A DNA stretch of 64,000 nucleotides from Methylobacterium phyllostachyos (GCF_900103445.1 NZ_FNHS01000007.1:124001-188000); one strand, 5' to 3'; shown: positions 35,676-45,555, counted from the first letter of the stretch. The notes: generated by a model not told the origin, from the sequence alone. A program made the numbers and translations.

Positions 35676-36566
35676 TCAGCCTCGGCTCGCCACCGCGACC
35701 CCGAGGGCGGCCAGCGCCATCCCGGCGCCCTGCAGCGGTGTGAGCACTTCGCCGAACAAGAGATAGCCGAGCACGGCCGCCACCGGCGGCACGAGGAAGA
35801 ACAGGGCCGCCACCCCCGCTACGGCGCGGCGCCGGATCAGCGCCAGCAGCAGCAGGATGCCGGCCACCGAGTTGATCAGCACCGCCCAGGCGAGCCCGAG
35901 CCAGACCGGCGCCACAGGCTCGAACTGCGCGCTGCCGAACGCGAGCGCCAGGGGGATCGCGCAGGCCATGCCGCCGACGAACTGGAGCGTCGCCCCGGCG
36001 AGCAGATCGACCCGGCCGCCGGTGCGCTTCTGCCAGAGGGTGCCGAACGTCAGAGACAGCACCGCCAGGAAGCTGACCGCCAGCGCCAGCGGTGGAATCC
36101 CGGACGGGTCGGCGGCGCCGATCTTCGGGGCCAGCACGAGCCCCGCCCCGATGAAGCCCATGAGGATGCCGAGCGCACGCCGGGGGCTCACCCGCTCGCC
36201 GAGCAGGGGCTGCGCCAGGAGCGCGGTCAGCAGCGGCTGGAGGCTGCCCACGAGGGCCGCGATCCCGGCCGGCAGCCCGCGGCTCACCGCCCAGAAGGTG
36301 CTCGACAGATAGACCCCCTGCATCAGGAAGCCCGCAATGACCGGATCGCGCCAGCCCGCGCGGTCGGCCGGCCAGCGTACGCGGGACGCCAGGGCGATCC
36401 CCGCCAACACCACGGCGACCGCGGTGAAGCGGATTGCCGTGAAGCCCAGCGGGTCCGCGTGCGGCACCACCGCGCGGGCGGAGATGAAGCCGGTCGCCCA
36501 GATCGGCACGAACAGGGCCGGGAGGGCGCTGGCCGCGCGCATCGAGGGTCGTGAGGATGTCGGCAT
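35676..36566 (-). CDS. EamA/DMT superfamily transporter
   Basis: Ten-helix inner-membrane permease of the drug/metabolite transporter superfamily, 296 residues. Two EamA repeats are visible, each about 140 residues, the first beginning LPALFVPIWATGFISARAVV. A conserved QPLLTALLAQPLLGER segment ends repeat 1, and VAAVLGYLLFGEVLTPLQGA lies in repeat 2. ATG 36566 is chosen; an ATG eight codons downstream is equally possible, as neither has a good ribosome-binding site. Substrate unknown; relatives export amino acids or other metabolites. Confidence 0.85.
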   Translation of the reverse strand: MPTSSRPSMRAASALPALFVPIWATGFISARAVVPHADPLGFTAIRFTAVAVVLAGIALASRVRWPADRAGWRDPVIAGFLMQGVYLSSTFWAVSRGLPAGIAALVGSLQPLLTALLAQPLLGERVSPRRALGILMGFIGAGLVLAPKIGAADPSGIPPLALAVSFLAVLSLTFGTLWQKRTGGRVDLLAGATLQFVGGMACAIPLALAFGSAQFEPVAPVWLGLAWAVLINSVAGILLLLALIRRRAVAGVAALFFLVPPVAAVLGYLLFGEVLTPLQGAGMALAALGVAVASRG

Positions 36567-36726
36567 GGCCGTATCTAAGGCGCATCCGGCCCGCGAGTCG
36601 CAACGGCGATGCGGCGCATGCCAGGGGCGTGGCGCCCATGCGTCACCGGTTCGTGTTCGGGACCGGATCGCGTCACCCGCGTTGACGGGCCGGCCCCGGC
36701 GCCGTTCATCGGCCGGCTGCCAGAGG

Positions 36727-37647
36727 ATGATGAGACCGAGGATCGTGAAACCGCTCCGCAACGGATTGCAGGTCATGGGCGTCGCCGCGCAGCGCTTCGT
36801 CTCCCATGACGGCTGGGCGATCGCGAGCCACATCGCGCTGTCGACCCTGACGTCGCTGTTCCCGTTCCTGATCCTGCTCGCCGCGCTCGCCGGCCTGTTC
36901 GGCACGCAGTCGCTCGCCGACGAGGCCGGCGTGCTGATCTTCGACGCATGGCCCCGGGAGATCGCCAAGCCGATCGTCGGCGAGGTGCACCGGGTGCTCA
37001 CCGAGCAGCGCAGCGGGGTGCTGACGCTGGGCGCGCTGTTCGCCCTCTACTTCTCCTCCTCGGGGGTCGAGAGCCTGCGCGTCGGACTGAACCGGGCCTA
37101 TGGCCTGCGCGAGGGTCGACCCTGGTGGCTGACCCGGCTCGAATCGATCGGCTACGTGATCTGCGGCGCCTTCGCGATGCTGGCTTTCGCGCTGCTCGTG
37201 GTGCTGGGGCCGCTGATCTGGCGCGCCCTCGTGCTGGTGGCGCCGGGGCTGGAGCCCCTGAGTCTCACGGTGGCGATCGGGCGGATCGCCGTCACCGCCC
37301 TGCTGCTCGCCGTGATCCTAGTGATCGCCCACAAGTTCGTGGCGGCCGGGCGGCGCTCGATCCTGTCGGTCCTGCCGGGGATCGGGGTGACGCTGGTGCT
37401 GTGGTTCTTCGCCGGCCTCGGCTTCGGCTTCTATCTCGACCGGTTCTCGAACGCCTACGCGTCGACCTACGGGGGCTTGGCCACCGCGATGGTGTTCCTG
37501 GTGTTCCTCTACTGGCTCGCCGCCATGTTCCTGTTCGGCGGCGAGATCAACGGCACGGTGATCGCCGCCCGCCGCAGCCGGCTGCAGGCGCGGATGCTGG
37601 CCCGCCGGGCCGAGATGGAGGGCAAATGGACGGAGTCGAGCACCTGA
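36727..37647 (+). CDS. YihY/BrkB family inner-membrane protein
   Basis: Integral membrane protein of the UPF0761/YihY family, 306 residues, with about six helices. Family landmarks are DGWAIASHIALSTLTSLFPF near residue 40, YFSSSGVESLRVGLNRAYG near 115 and TYGGLATAMVFLVFLYWLAA near the C-terminus. It is widely annotated as ribonuclease BN-like, which is a historic misnaming; function is unknown. Starts ATGATG at 36727 preceded by AGAGGA. It overlaps the next gene by 22 bases. Confidence 0.85.
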   Translation: MMRPRIVKPLRNGLQVMGVAAQRFVSHDGWAIASHIALSTLTSLFPFLILLAALAGLFGTQSLADEAGVLIFDAWPREIAKPIVGEVHRVLTEQRSGVLTLGALFALYFSSSGVESLRVGLNRAYGLREGRPWWLTRLESIGYVICGAFAMLAFALLVVLGPLIWRALVLVAPGLEPLSLTVAIGRIAVTALLLAVILVIAHKFVAAGRRSILSVLPGIGVTLVLWFFAGLGFGFYLDRFSNAYASTYGGLATAMVFLVFLYWLAAMFLFGGEINGTVIAARRSRLQARMLARRAEMEGKWTESST

Positions 37648-38492
37648 CGATCCGCGCGAACGGCGCGGACCTGCACGTCGCGCGCTGCGGCACGGGGGCG
37701 CCGCTGCTGCTGCTCCACGGCTGGCCGGAATTCTGGCTGACCTGGGAGCCCGTGATGGCCCGGCTCGCGGACCGCCATACGCTGATCGCCCCGGACCTGC
37801 GCGGTTTCGGCGACAGCGACAAGCCGGCAGGCCCCTTCGGCCCGGCTGACCACGCCGCCGATATGGTGTCGCTCCTCGATAGTCTCGGGATCGCGCGGGC
37901 CGGCATCGTCGGCCACGATGTCGGTGGGGCGGTGATCCAGGCGCTCGCCCGGGCGAACCCAGAGCGCTGCGCCGGCCTGGTCCTGTTCGATTTTGTCTAT
38001 CCGGGGATCGGCCCCCGCCTCGGGGCGCCGGACCGGCTCAACGAGATCTGGTACCAGTCCTTCAACCAGATGGATCTGGCCGTGCAGCTCGTGGGGGCCA
38101 GCCGCGAGAGCTGCGCCGCCTATATCGGCCATTTCCTGCGGCACTGGTCGCACCGCAAGGACGCGTTCGACGACGTGTTCGACGCCTTCGTGGATGCCTA
38201 CTGGAAGCCGGGAAACCTCGCGGGCGGCTTCGCGCATTATCGTGCCGCCCATGCCGGCCGGGTGGCGATGCTGAAGGGCGAGGCCCCGCCCCTGCCGCCG
38301 ATCACGGTGCCGACCTGCGTGCGCTGGGCCGAGCACGACCCGATCTTCCCCTATGCCTGGACCGACCGCCTGGGCGAGACCTTTTCGGATCTCGATCTGG
38401 CGCCATTCCCGGGGGTTGGACACTTCCCGCATCGGGAGGATCCGGAGCGGGCCGCGGAGGCGATCGCGGGGTTTTTCGCGCGGATCGGGTAG
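37626..38492 (+). CDS. Alpha/beta hydrolase, epoxide hydrolase-like (Asp nucleophile)
   Basis: Cytoplasmic hydrolase of 288 residues. The oxyanion motif HGWPEFW is near residue 34, DLRGFGDSDKP near 58, and the nucleophile elbow GHDVGG near 98 carries Asp rather than Ser, as in epoxide hydrolases and haloacetate dehalogenases. A C-terminal His in GVGHFPHREDP completes the triad. The cap domain is around residues 130-210. It overlaps the YihY gene by 22 bases, so the two are translationally linked. The natural substrate is unknown. Confidence 0.85.
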   Translation: MDGVEHLTIRANGADLHVARCGTGAPLLLLHGWPEFWLTWEPVMARLADRHTLIAPDLRGFGDSDKPAGPFGPADHAADMVSLLDSLGIARAGIVGHDVGGAVIQALARANPERCAGLVLFDFVYPGIGPRLGAPDRLNEIWYQSFNQMDLAVQLVGASRESCAAYIGHFLRHWSHRKDAFDDVFDAFVDAYWKPGNLAGGFAHYRAAHAGRVAMLKGEAPPLPPITVPTCVRWAEHDPIFPYAWTDRLGETFSDLDLAPFPGVGHFPHREDPERAAEAIAGFFARIG

Positions 38493-38926
38493 AGGCTGAA
38501 GGCGCCCCTCGCCGGAACATCCCAAGGCCGGGCTTGCCGCATCCGGAAGTAGCGACGGCTGCGCCGGCCCCCGCGCCGGCTTCGTGAGAGCAGAGATCAG
38601 GGGTGCGCGCTGTCAGGATGGGGCATGTGTGTGGTTCGCCGCGCTTTCGATGGCGGCGAGTGGATCCGAATCCGTATGGGATATCGTGCGACTGCGATTG
38701 CTCCGCAGAACAAGACATTCGGCCTACTTGAGCCGCGCCCTGCATCGCATTGCGCTGATTTTGCGCTTGCCCAAAGATAGATTTTTCAAAACATCAGTTT
38801 TAATCTTGACCTGATGGCCTCGCACGCCTTTCATGAGTCACATGGCCGGAGCTTTGGACTCACTCGGCTGAATTTTACAACGGATTTAATAGTATATCGA
38901 AGTAAATACTGAGGCGGAATTTCAAG
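38493..38926. other. Gene-free, AT-richer left flank of the orphan gene
   Basis: GC content falls from about base 38600 on, and the stretch 38740-38926 is markedly AT-rich (for example TTTAATAGTATATCGAAGTA around 38885). A 76-codon frame at 38584-38814 has no supporting features. The region likely holds the promoter of the orphan gene. Confidence 0.55.
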
Positions 38927-39823
38927 ATGAACTCTAAATTAACGGCATTATCTTCCTCAATCATTGCCCTGAGCACCCTTCGAGTCGACGCATCCCCATG
39001 GACAAAAGCCGCTCAGGGAAATGGAAACCCCATACTTCCATCACCGGATCCGCGCAGCGCTTATCTGTTCTCACTACCTGTAGCCAATGTTCTCCTATCT
39101 TTCTCAGACAAAACGCACGAGCGTACGACAGATCCGTCGCCCGTCGACAATAAACTCGATGATCGTTCTCAAAAATCAAATCCCAATCCAGTGGTATTTC
39201 GAAACGTACGTGCGAGCGATGCGCCTATTCTGCAACTCGATCTGCTATCCATATCAGAAAATCCCAGTTCAGACATAAAAAATATCACATCTGGCCTTCC
39301 AGAATATTTGGCGAAACAAATCGAGAGCCGCAATTCTTCAGACTTTACCGCGCGGCCAAGAATCCATCTCGATGATGAAAGTCTGGTGAGATTGGCGCGT
39401 AATCATGTGCTCGGTGTCTACGAAATCGCCACGACAGACAAAAAAGCGCAAGAATGGGTCGCGCTCCACATGTCCCATTCCGGTCCTTACGATCCGAATG
39501 ACGCGAGGGTTCAGGCCGTCTTGAATGGGACGGCTAAGATCGTTCGCGGTCCTGAGCCGGTTGAGGCGGGATCCATGTTGCACAGCAAGGAAGTCTATGG
39601 TCGCGATCCAGTCACTGGGATCGTCGAGGCAAGAGGTACCACAACCTGGCTTGAAACCAATGACAAGAAAATTGCCGAAGAAGATAAGAAACTTATCGAC
39701 GACTTTGAGCAGAAAAATCCGGGTTTTACAGTCTCCCCAATCCACCTTTACGACGACGTTGCTCTCGTGATTTATCCCATAGCGCCGAACGCCACGCAGA
39801 TCGCATCTCAGCCAATCACATAA
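38927..39823 (+). CDS. Orphan hypothetical protein in an AT-rich island
   Basis: A 298-residue protein whose DNA is far less GC-rich than all neighbours (roughly half G+C), with codon choice (AAT, AAA, TCT, ATT) foreign to this genome. A weak signal-peptide-like start (MNSKLTALSSSIIALSTLRV) may direct export. The middle and C-terminal parts are charged, with NHVLGVYEIATTDKKAQEWV, MSHSGPYDPNDARV and VEARGTTTWLETNDKKIAEE stretches. No domain recognised. GAGGCGGAA lies before the ATG. Composition suggests acquisition from another host; no integrase or repeat flanks it. Confidence 0.7.
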   Translation: MNSKLTALSSSIIALSTLRVDASPWTKAAQGNGNPILPSPDPRSAYLFSLPVANVLLSFSDKTHERTTDPSPVDNKLDDRSQKSNPNPVVFRNVRASDAPILQLDLLSISENPSSDIKNITSGLPEYLAKQIESRNSSDFTARPRIHLDDESLVRLARNHVLGVYEIATTDKKAQEWVALHMSHSGPYDPNDARVQAVLNGTAKIVRGPEPVEAGSMLHSKEVYGRDPVTGIVEARGTTTWLETNDKKIAEEDKKLIDDFEQKNPGFTVSPIHLYDDVALVIYPIAPNATQIASQPIT

Positions 39824-39907
39824 AAAATTCGGTCATACGCCTCTAGAAAACGAGATGAGGCTACGCTTCGGTCTTTCGGCGATGGATCCCCATCACGCTC
39901 GCCAGGA

Positions 39908-39947
39908 ACGGGCGGGGGTGAGGGTTACCCCCCTCACCCCCGCCCGT
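39908..39947. terminator. Perfect 17-bp hairpin between convergent genes
   Basis: Bases 39908-39924 (ACGGGCGGGGGTGAGGG) pair exactly with 39931-39947 around a 6-base loop. It lies between the orphan gene and the convergent glucan exporter. No T-tract follows, so it would act as a barrier rather than a standard intrinsic terminator. Confidence 0.6.
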
Positions 39948-40014
39948 GACCCGATGTCTGCCTTCCGGCGAAGGGCCCCGCGCACCGACCTGGGCCCTCA
40001 ACGCCAGCCCGTCC

Positions 40015-41790
40015 TCACGCAGCCAGCGCCAGCCCGTCCTCCGCCTCGGCCTCGGTCGCCATGAACTGCGCCCGGGCGAGCTCGGCGAAGCGACCGCCCT
40101 CGGCCACCAGCGCGTCGAAGGTCCCGGCCTCGACGATCCGGCCCTCGTGGAACACCAGGATCCGGTCGGCGTCGCGGATCGTGGCGAGGCGGTGGGCGAT
40201 CACGAAGGTGGTCCGCCCCTCCATCACCGCCTCCAGCGCGCCCTGGAGCTTGCGCTCGGTGGCGGCGTCCAGCGCCGAGGTCGCCTCGTCGAGGATCAGG
40301 ATCGGCGGGTTCTTCAGGAGCGCCCGGGCGATCGAGAGCCGCTGGCGCTCGCCCCCCGAGAGCGACCGGCCGCGCTCGCCGATCACCGTGTCGAGCCCGT
40401 TCGGCTGGCGCGCCAGGAAGGCGCTGGCCTGGGCCCGCTCCAGGGCGTCGAGCATCTCGGCGTCGGTGGCGTCCGGGCAGCCGACCTGCAGGTTCTCGCG
40501 GATCGAGCGGGCGAACAGCATCGGCTCCTGGAACACCACGCCGATGTTGTGGCGCAGGGAGGCGAGTCCGACGTCGCGGATGTCCATATCGTCGATACGG
40601 ATCGAACCGGAGGCCGGGTCGAAGCTGCGGTGCAGGAGGCCGAGCGTCGTCGACTTGCCCGAGCCGGTGGTGCCGACCAGCGCGATCGTCTCGCCGGGCC
40701 GCGCCGAGAACGACACGCCGTCGAGCGCCTGCCGCTTGCCGTCATACGAGAAGGCGACGTTGTCGAAGGTCACCGCGCCCTCGAACCGCGCCACCTGCCG
40801 GGCATGCGGCCGGTCGGCCACCGCCGGGACGGTGTCGTAAATCTCGAAGAATTCCGCGATCTTCGGCGCCTGCTGGAACAGGCCGTTGACGAAGCCGACC
40901 ACGTGGTCGAGCCGGGCCACGAAGGCGGTGGCGAGGCTCATGAAGGCCACGACCTCGCCCACCGTGGTGGTGCCGGCCTGATAGAGCCAGATGCCGGTGA
41001 CGAAGATCGCCGTCATCGTGATGGTCGCGGACGCCCGTGTCGCCACGTTGGCGAGCGCCCACCAGGACAGGACCGGGATCTGCGCGGCGAGCAGGTTGGT
41101 GATGATGCCGCGCATCGCGTCCTTCTCGGCCTTGGCGCGGGTGAAGGACTGGATCACCGCGACATTGCCGAGCGCGTCCGAGGCATGGGCCGCAAGGCCG
41201 GAATTGAACTCCTCGACCTGCCCCTGGAGCGTCTCGGTCCGGCGCATCACGAAGGTGGTGAGCGCCGTGAACGCCAGCACCAGCACCACCAGGATCGAGC
41301 CGAGCTGCCAGTTGATGAACAGGGTCATCGGCAGGAGCACGCCGAGCGAGACCAGGGCGACGAGGTGGTCGCGGAAGAAACCGAGCCACAGCCACGCCAT
41401 GCCGTTCGTGCCCTCCAGCATCGCCTTCAGGACGCGGCCGGAATGGTTGGCCGAGTGGAAGGCCAGCGGCAGGTCGAGCACGTGCTCGAAGTAGCTCGCC
41501 ATCGAGGACAGGCGGTTGCGGTGCGCGAGCCGGTCGGCATGGAGCGCGATGAACACGCCCGCCGCAATGGTGAAGAAGCCGAACGCCACCCAGGCGGCGA
41601 GCAGGGGCAGCATCGTGCCCATGGCGTTGCCGCCGCGCTGGAGATGGGTGAGCTGGTCGATGATCCGGCCCATCAGCAGGGGCTCGGCGAAGGCCGCGAT
41701 CGCCAGCACGACGTTGGTCGCCGCCAAGCCGATCGCCAGCCGCCGTTCCGCCTTCAGAAACCCTAGGACCCGTCCGTAGAGACGAACCAT
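40015..41790 (-). CDS. ndvA: Cyclic beta-1,2-glucan ABC exporter (NdvA/ChvA type)
   Basis: Half-transporter that exports beta-glucan to the periplasm, 591 residues: six-helix exporter domain (about 1-310) fused to one ABC domain. Walker [10 protein letters not shown] is near 373, the signature [10 protein letters not shown] near 477 and Walker [13 protein letters not shown] near 500. NdvA-like landmarks include the start [40 protein letters not shown], and [23 protein letters not shown] 41790 with GGAG upstream is chosen over an extension to 41892. In rhizobia and Agrobacterium such export is needed for osmotic adaptation and plant interaction. Confidence 0.9.
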   Translation of the reverse strand: MVRLYGRVLGFLKAERRLAIGLAATNVVLAIAAFAEPLLMGRIIDQLTHLQRGGNAMGTMLPLLAAWVAFGFFTIAAGVFIALHADRLAHRNRLSSMASYFEHVLDLPLAFHSANHSGRVLKAMLEGTNGMAWLWLGFFRDHLVALVSLGVLLPMTLFINWQLGSILVVLVLAFTALTTFVMRRTETLQGQVEEFNSGLAAHASDALGNVAVIQSFTRAKAEKDAMRGIITNLLAAQIPVLSWWALANVATRASATITMTAIFVTGIWLYQAGTTTVGEVVAFMSLATAFVARLDHVVGFVNGLFQQAPKIAEFFEIYDTVPAVADRPHARQVARFEGAVTFDNVAFSYDGKRQALDGVSFSARPGETIALVGTTGSGKSTTLGLLHRSFDPASGSIRIDDMDIRDVGLASLRHNIGVVFQEPMLFARSIRENLQVGCPDATDAEMLDALERAQASAFLARQPNGLDTVIGERGRSLSGGERQRLSIARALLKNPPILILDEATSALDAATERKLQGALEAVMEGRTTFVIAHRLATIRDADRILVFHEGRIVEAGTFDALVAEGGRFAELARAQFMATEAEAEDGLALAA

Positions 41791-42279
41791 CGTACCGCTC
41801 CGCCACCCCTGGCGCGGCCCGTGTGCCCCGGGTCCTGCGCCATATCTTAACGGGGCTCGGCTGCCCGGCCGCTTCGCCGTTCCTGCCGCCAAACCCCTCG
41901 TACGACAGGTGTATGCCAGGCTCTGCCTGAACGGGCGATGACGGGATGATACAGATTGGAAACAGGCGTCTTTACTGCTCGTTCAGTAAGGTTACCAACC
42001 CGGTAGGCTGCCCAGGTCTCTTCGGATCCAGCACCCGGTTTTCCGTGACGATTCGGCATCGGGCACACGGCTCTCGCATCCGCACCCGGGCAGCTCCCGG
42101 GCTCCGCGTCGTGATCGGGCGGGTTATGCGCGATGGCGTCCATATCGGCGCCTATGCGGCCGAACCGGGCCGAGGCTCCCTGACACCCGCTACCGGCCGG
42201 CCAACCCTTGGGTAACGGTGACGCCGCTCACGGAAGCGCCACCGGTGCCGAACGTGACGGGGCTGCCGCAGGGGCGGCG
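41791..42279. other. Gene-free stretch upstream of ndvA
   Basis: About 490 bases between the divergent-facing ends of ndvA (start) and the CAP-domain gene (stop). A small inverted repeat TTACTG-N6-CAGTAA (41972-41989) about 180 bases upstream of ndvA could be an operator. No gene recognised. Confidence 0.5.
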
Positions 42280-42789
42280 CTACTGGGCCGTGAGCAGCGC
42301 CCAGTAGACCTTGTATTTCGAGCCCGGCGCGTAGGCGGTGGCGATGCCCATCTTGGTGGCCCTCGGGTCGAGCATCGTGGCGTCGTGCGGCTTGCTCTCG
42401 CGCCAGCCCGAGAAGGCCTCGGCCAGGGTGTGATAGCCGGCCGAGAGGTTGGCGTTCACGTCCGCGTAGCCGAGCCGCTGCACCGCGGCCTTCACGGTCT
42501 GCGCCTGGCTCGGCCGGTCGGCCAGCGCCATCGCGGCCGCCTCGGCCTCGGCCAGCCGCTGCAATTCGGGATCGACCGCGAGCGGCGGCGCGCCACGGTT
42601 GCGGCGGTAGGACGAGATCATGTCCCGGGCCGCCTCCACGTCGATATGGGCGCTGTCGCTGGCGAGCGGAAGGTAGATGCTCGGCAGTGCCGAGGAGGTC
42701 GGTGCCTGGGCGGCGCAGGCACCGAGAAGCGCCAGCGCCGACAGGCAGAGCAACCGCGGCAGGGTCCGTCTCACGCTTCGTCCGCCCAC
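42280..42789 (-). CDS. CAP-domain (SCP-like) lipoprotein
   Basis: Periplasmic or outer-membrane lipoprotein of 169 residues. The signal ends in a lipobox (LSALALLGAC, lipidated Cys about residue 25). The CAP domain follows, with NRGAPPLAVDPELQRLAEAE and the GYHTLAEAFSGWRESKPHDA region and the C-terminal YKVYWALLTAQ. GTG 42789 is the start. Bacterial CAP proteins are poorly understood; some bind cell-wall or lipid ligands. It ends its transcription unit; the MscS-type gene lies upstream on the same strand after 81 bases. Confidence 0.8.
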   Translation of the reverse strand: MGGRSVRRTLPRLLCLSALALLGACAAQAPTSSALPSIYLPLASDSAHIDVEAARDMISSYRRNRGAPPLAVDPELQRLAEAEAAAMALADRPSQAQTVKAAVQRLGYADVNANLSAGYHTLAEAFSGWRESKPHDATMLDPRATKMGIATAYAPGSKYKVYWALLTAQ

Positions 42790-42870
42790 GTTCTCAAAAT
42801 CCCTGCTGCGGCAACCGGCTCGGATGCCGCAGCCATATAGGCAGGGTCTGGCGGATCCGCACCCGCCCCC

Positions 42871-45555
42871 TCAGCCCCCCGCGCTCCGCAGGCTTCGATC
42901 CCGCTGTGTCCGGGCCCCCTCCCCGGCCTCGGCGGCGGGTGCTGCGGCCGGCGCCGCCAGCCCGAAGCGACTGGCGATCTCGCCCATGGCGCTCTGCATC
43001 GTGTCGAGGCCCTGCACGGTCACGATGCTGGAGCCGGGGCCGAGCGGCGGGATGAAGCCCGCCTGCACCAGTGTCGAGAACACGGAGAAATTAAGGTCGG
43101 TCAGCACCTTCTGGCCGAGGCTGACGTCGGTGATCCAGACCAGCAGCTCGAATTCGAGGAACGGATCGCCGATCTTCTTGAACACCACCCGGGGCGGCGG
43201 ATCCCGCAGCACGTCGGCATGGGCCTGCGCGCAGCCCGTGATCATCTCGGCGGCCCGGACCGGATCCTGGTTGCGCAGGACGCTGACTGTGATGCTCACC
43301 CGGCCGGAGCGGTCGCCGCGCACCCGGTTCTTGACCACCCCGGAGATCAGGTTGGAGTTCGGCACGATCACGGCCGAGCGGTCGAAGGTCTGGATCTCCG
43401 TGGAGCGCACCGAGATCCGCTTCACGATGCCCTCGGAATCGCCGATCACCACCTGATCGCCCACCCGGATCGGCCGCTCCCACAGGAGCAACAGGCCCGA
43501 GACGAAGTTGTTGACGATCGATTGCAGGCCGAAACCGATACCGACCGACAGGGCGCCGGCCACCAGGGTGAGCTTTTCGAGGCTCAGGCCGAGATACGAG
43601 AAGGCCAGCGCCAGCGCGAGCAGGAAGCCGCAATAGCCCGCCACCGTGGTGATCGAGTTGCGCAGGCCCGCGTCGAGGTCGGTCGCCGGCAGGTAGGTGT
43701 TTTCCAGCCAGCGCTGGACGCCCTTGGTGATGAAGATGCCGACCACCAGGATGCCGATCCCCAGCACGATGCTCGACAGCGAGATCGTGACGTCGCCGAC
43801 CTTGAAGCCGAAGAAGGCCTGTCGGACCGACGAGACGATGTCGGTCGAATCGAGCCCCCAGGGTGCCAGCACGAGGACCGCCGCCGCCAGGAACAGGACC
43901 ACCCGGGCGGCACCGGTCGCCAGGACCGAGATCTGGTTCAGCGAGCGCTTGCGCAGGCCGGTATTGGCCTGGAGCGCGGTGGCGAGCCGGGTCTCGTCGG
44001 AGAGCGCGCGGCCGATGAAGACATCGACGCTCTGGACCAGCAGGTAGAGCAGCACCAGGACGCCCGCGTCCCAGATCAGCTGGTCGATCAGGAAGGTCAC
44101 GAAGGCGACGTAGCCCACCAGGGCACCGAGCCCGATCACCGCCATGGCGGCCCAGCCGAGGAGCCGGGCCGGGCCGCCGATGCCCGTGGTGGTCTTGGTC
44201 GGCACGTAGGGGCCGAAGCAGGCCTCCTCCTCCTGCTCGGTATCGGCGAAGCGATGCAGGCCGATCCCGAGGATCAGGGCGGTCGCCACGGCGCCGAGGC
44301 CGCGGGTGGCGATGGAGATCGGCAGGGCCGCCGAGATCCCGGAATTCAGGGCCTCCACGGACTTCACCACGGTCACCACCGTGGCGATGCCGACCGCGAG
44401 CCGGGTCAGGCGCGTGGCTGCGGCGTCACTCACGGGGGTGGGCCGCCACGCGGGCTTTTCCGGGCTGAGCAGGCCGTCGCAGAGGGCTTCCACGAAGGCG
44501 ATGAAGGCGAGGCCACCGGAGATCGCGGCGGCGACCGGCAGGAGCCGGGACGGCAGCAGATTGGTGGCGTCGAGCGCGTAATAGACCGCGTAGGAGCCCG
44601 CCACCGCCGGCACCGTCCCGAGCAGGATCACCCGCCAGGCGGCGAGCAGCCTGGCCCGGCGCGATGGCTCCGTCTTGCCGGCATCCCGGCGGGCGCCCCG
44701 GGGCGCGATGTTGCGGCGGCCGAAATACAAAGCCACCGAGATCCCGAAGGCCAGCCCGAGGAACAGCAGGTTGGTGAGGCTGCCATTGCGGGAGAACAGG
44801 AGCCCGATATCGGAGACTGCGCTCTGCAGCGCGCGGGTATCGCGCGGCACGTCGGCCATCACCTTGGCCCAGAAGCCCGGGCCGATCAGCAGCTGGGACC
44901 GCAGGAACAGGTCGCGGGTGAAGGATTCGCGCCGGCGGTTCGAGACGCGGTCGACGATCTGGTCGCCCTGCACCACGAGCGAGCGGGCCAGCCGCTGGGT
45001 CTCGTCGATCCGGGTGACGGCGGCCTCGCGCTCGGCGCGCTGCTCGGCGACGTCCGCGCTCTCCTGAGTGTCCTTGGGCTTCGGCCCGAGCTGGGCCAGC
45101 CGCTCGCGGGCAGCCTCCAGCGGCGCGTCGAGCCGCGTGACCAGGGTGCGGATCTCGTCTGTGACCGTGACGGCGCTGTCGCGGATGGCGGTGAGATCCG
45201 CCACCGTCAGGTCCGTATGGCCGAGCTGCTTCTCCCGGGCGTCGAGCTCGGCCTTGGCGGCGTCGAGCTTGGCCCGCACCGCCTTGAACTGTTCGGGGAC
45301 CTCCGCGGATGCCGGTTTGGCCGCCGCAGGTTTGGCTTCTGCGGGCTTGGTTTCTGCAGCCTTTGCATCCGCAGGCTTGCCGGCCGGCCCCTGCGTCTGA
45401 GCGGGCGTTTGCGCGGGAGACTGGGCCGGCGTCTCGGCAGAGGCCGGCGGGGATGCGGCGGCGAGGCCGAGCATCACTGCGGCGAAGAGGGTGGCGAGAC
45501 GGGACGGGCGCGCGCCGCCATCCGGCTTGCTGGTACGCGCTGGCGTACACGTCAT
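42871..45555 (-). CDS. Large MscS-family mechanosensitive channel with DUF3772 periplasmic domain
   Basis: Inner-membrane channel protein of 894 residues. A signal peptide (about 1-40) is followed by a low-complexity Ala/Pro/Lys stretch (residues 40-85), a coiled-coil DUF3772 periplasmic domain (about 85-240) and some ten membrane helices (about 270-690). The C-terminal MscS core contains VGIGFGLQSIVNNFVSGLLL and PIRVGDQVVIGDSEGIVKRI, then VIVPNSNLISGVVKNRVRGD. ATG 45555 with GAGGTC upstream is chosen; the open frame to 45702 lacks a signal peptide at its start. It releases solutes on osmotic downshift, complementing the glucan exporter's osmotic role. Confidence 0.88.
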   Translation of the reverse strand: MTCTPARTSKPDGGARPSRLATLFAAVMLGLAAASPPASAETPAQSPAQTPAQTQGPAGKPADAKAAETKPAEAKPAAAKPASAEVPEQFKAVRAKLDAAKAELDAREKQLGHTDLTVADLTAIRDSAVTVTDEIRTLVTRLDAPLEAARERLAQLGPKPKDTQESADVAEQRAEREAAVTRIDETQRLARSLVVQGDQIVDRVSNRRRESFTRDLFLRSQLLIGPGFWAKVMADVPRDTRALQSAVSDIGLLFSRNGSLTNLLFLGLAFGISVALYFGRRNIAPRGARRDAGKTEPSRRARLLAAWRVILLGTVPAVAGSYAVYYALDATNLLPSRLLPVAAAISGGLAFIAFVEALCDGLLSPEKPAWRPTPVSDAAATRLTRLAVGIATVVTVVKSVEALNSGISAALPISIATRGLGAVATALILGIGLHRFADTEQEEEACFGPYVPTKTTTGIGGPARLLGWAAMAVIGLGALVGYVAFVTFLIDQLIWDAGVLVLLYLLVQSVDVFIGRALSDETRLATALQANTGLRKRSLNQISVLATGAARVVLFLAAAVLVLAPWGLDSTDIVSSVRQAFFGFKVGDVTISLSSIVLGIGILVVGIFITKGVQRWLENTYLPATDLDAGLRNSITTVAGYCGFLLALALAFSYLGLSLEKLTLVAGALSVGIGFGLQSIVNNFVSGLLLLWERPIRVGDQVVIGDSEGIVKRISVRSTEIQTFDRSAVIVPNSNLISGVVKNRVRGDRSGRVSITVSVLRNQDPVRAAEMITGCAQAHADVLRDPPPRVVFKKIGDPFLEFELLVWITDVSLGQKVLTDLNFSVFSTLVQAGFIPPLGPGSSIVTVQGLDTMQSAMGEIASRFGLAAPAAAPAAEAGEGARTQRDRSLRSAGG

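Noticed and set aside
38584..38814. Possible 76-residue gene at the left flank of the AT-rich island
   Set aside because: No ribosome-binding site, no domain, Cys/Arg-rich start and composition changing halfway through, consistent with chance.
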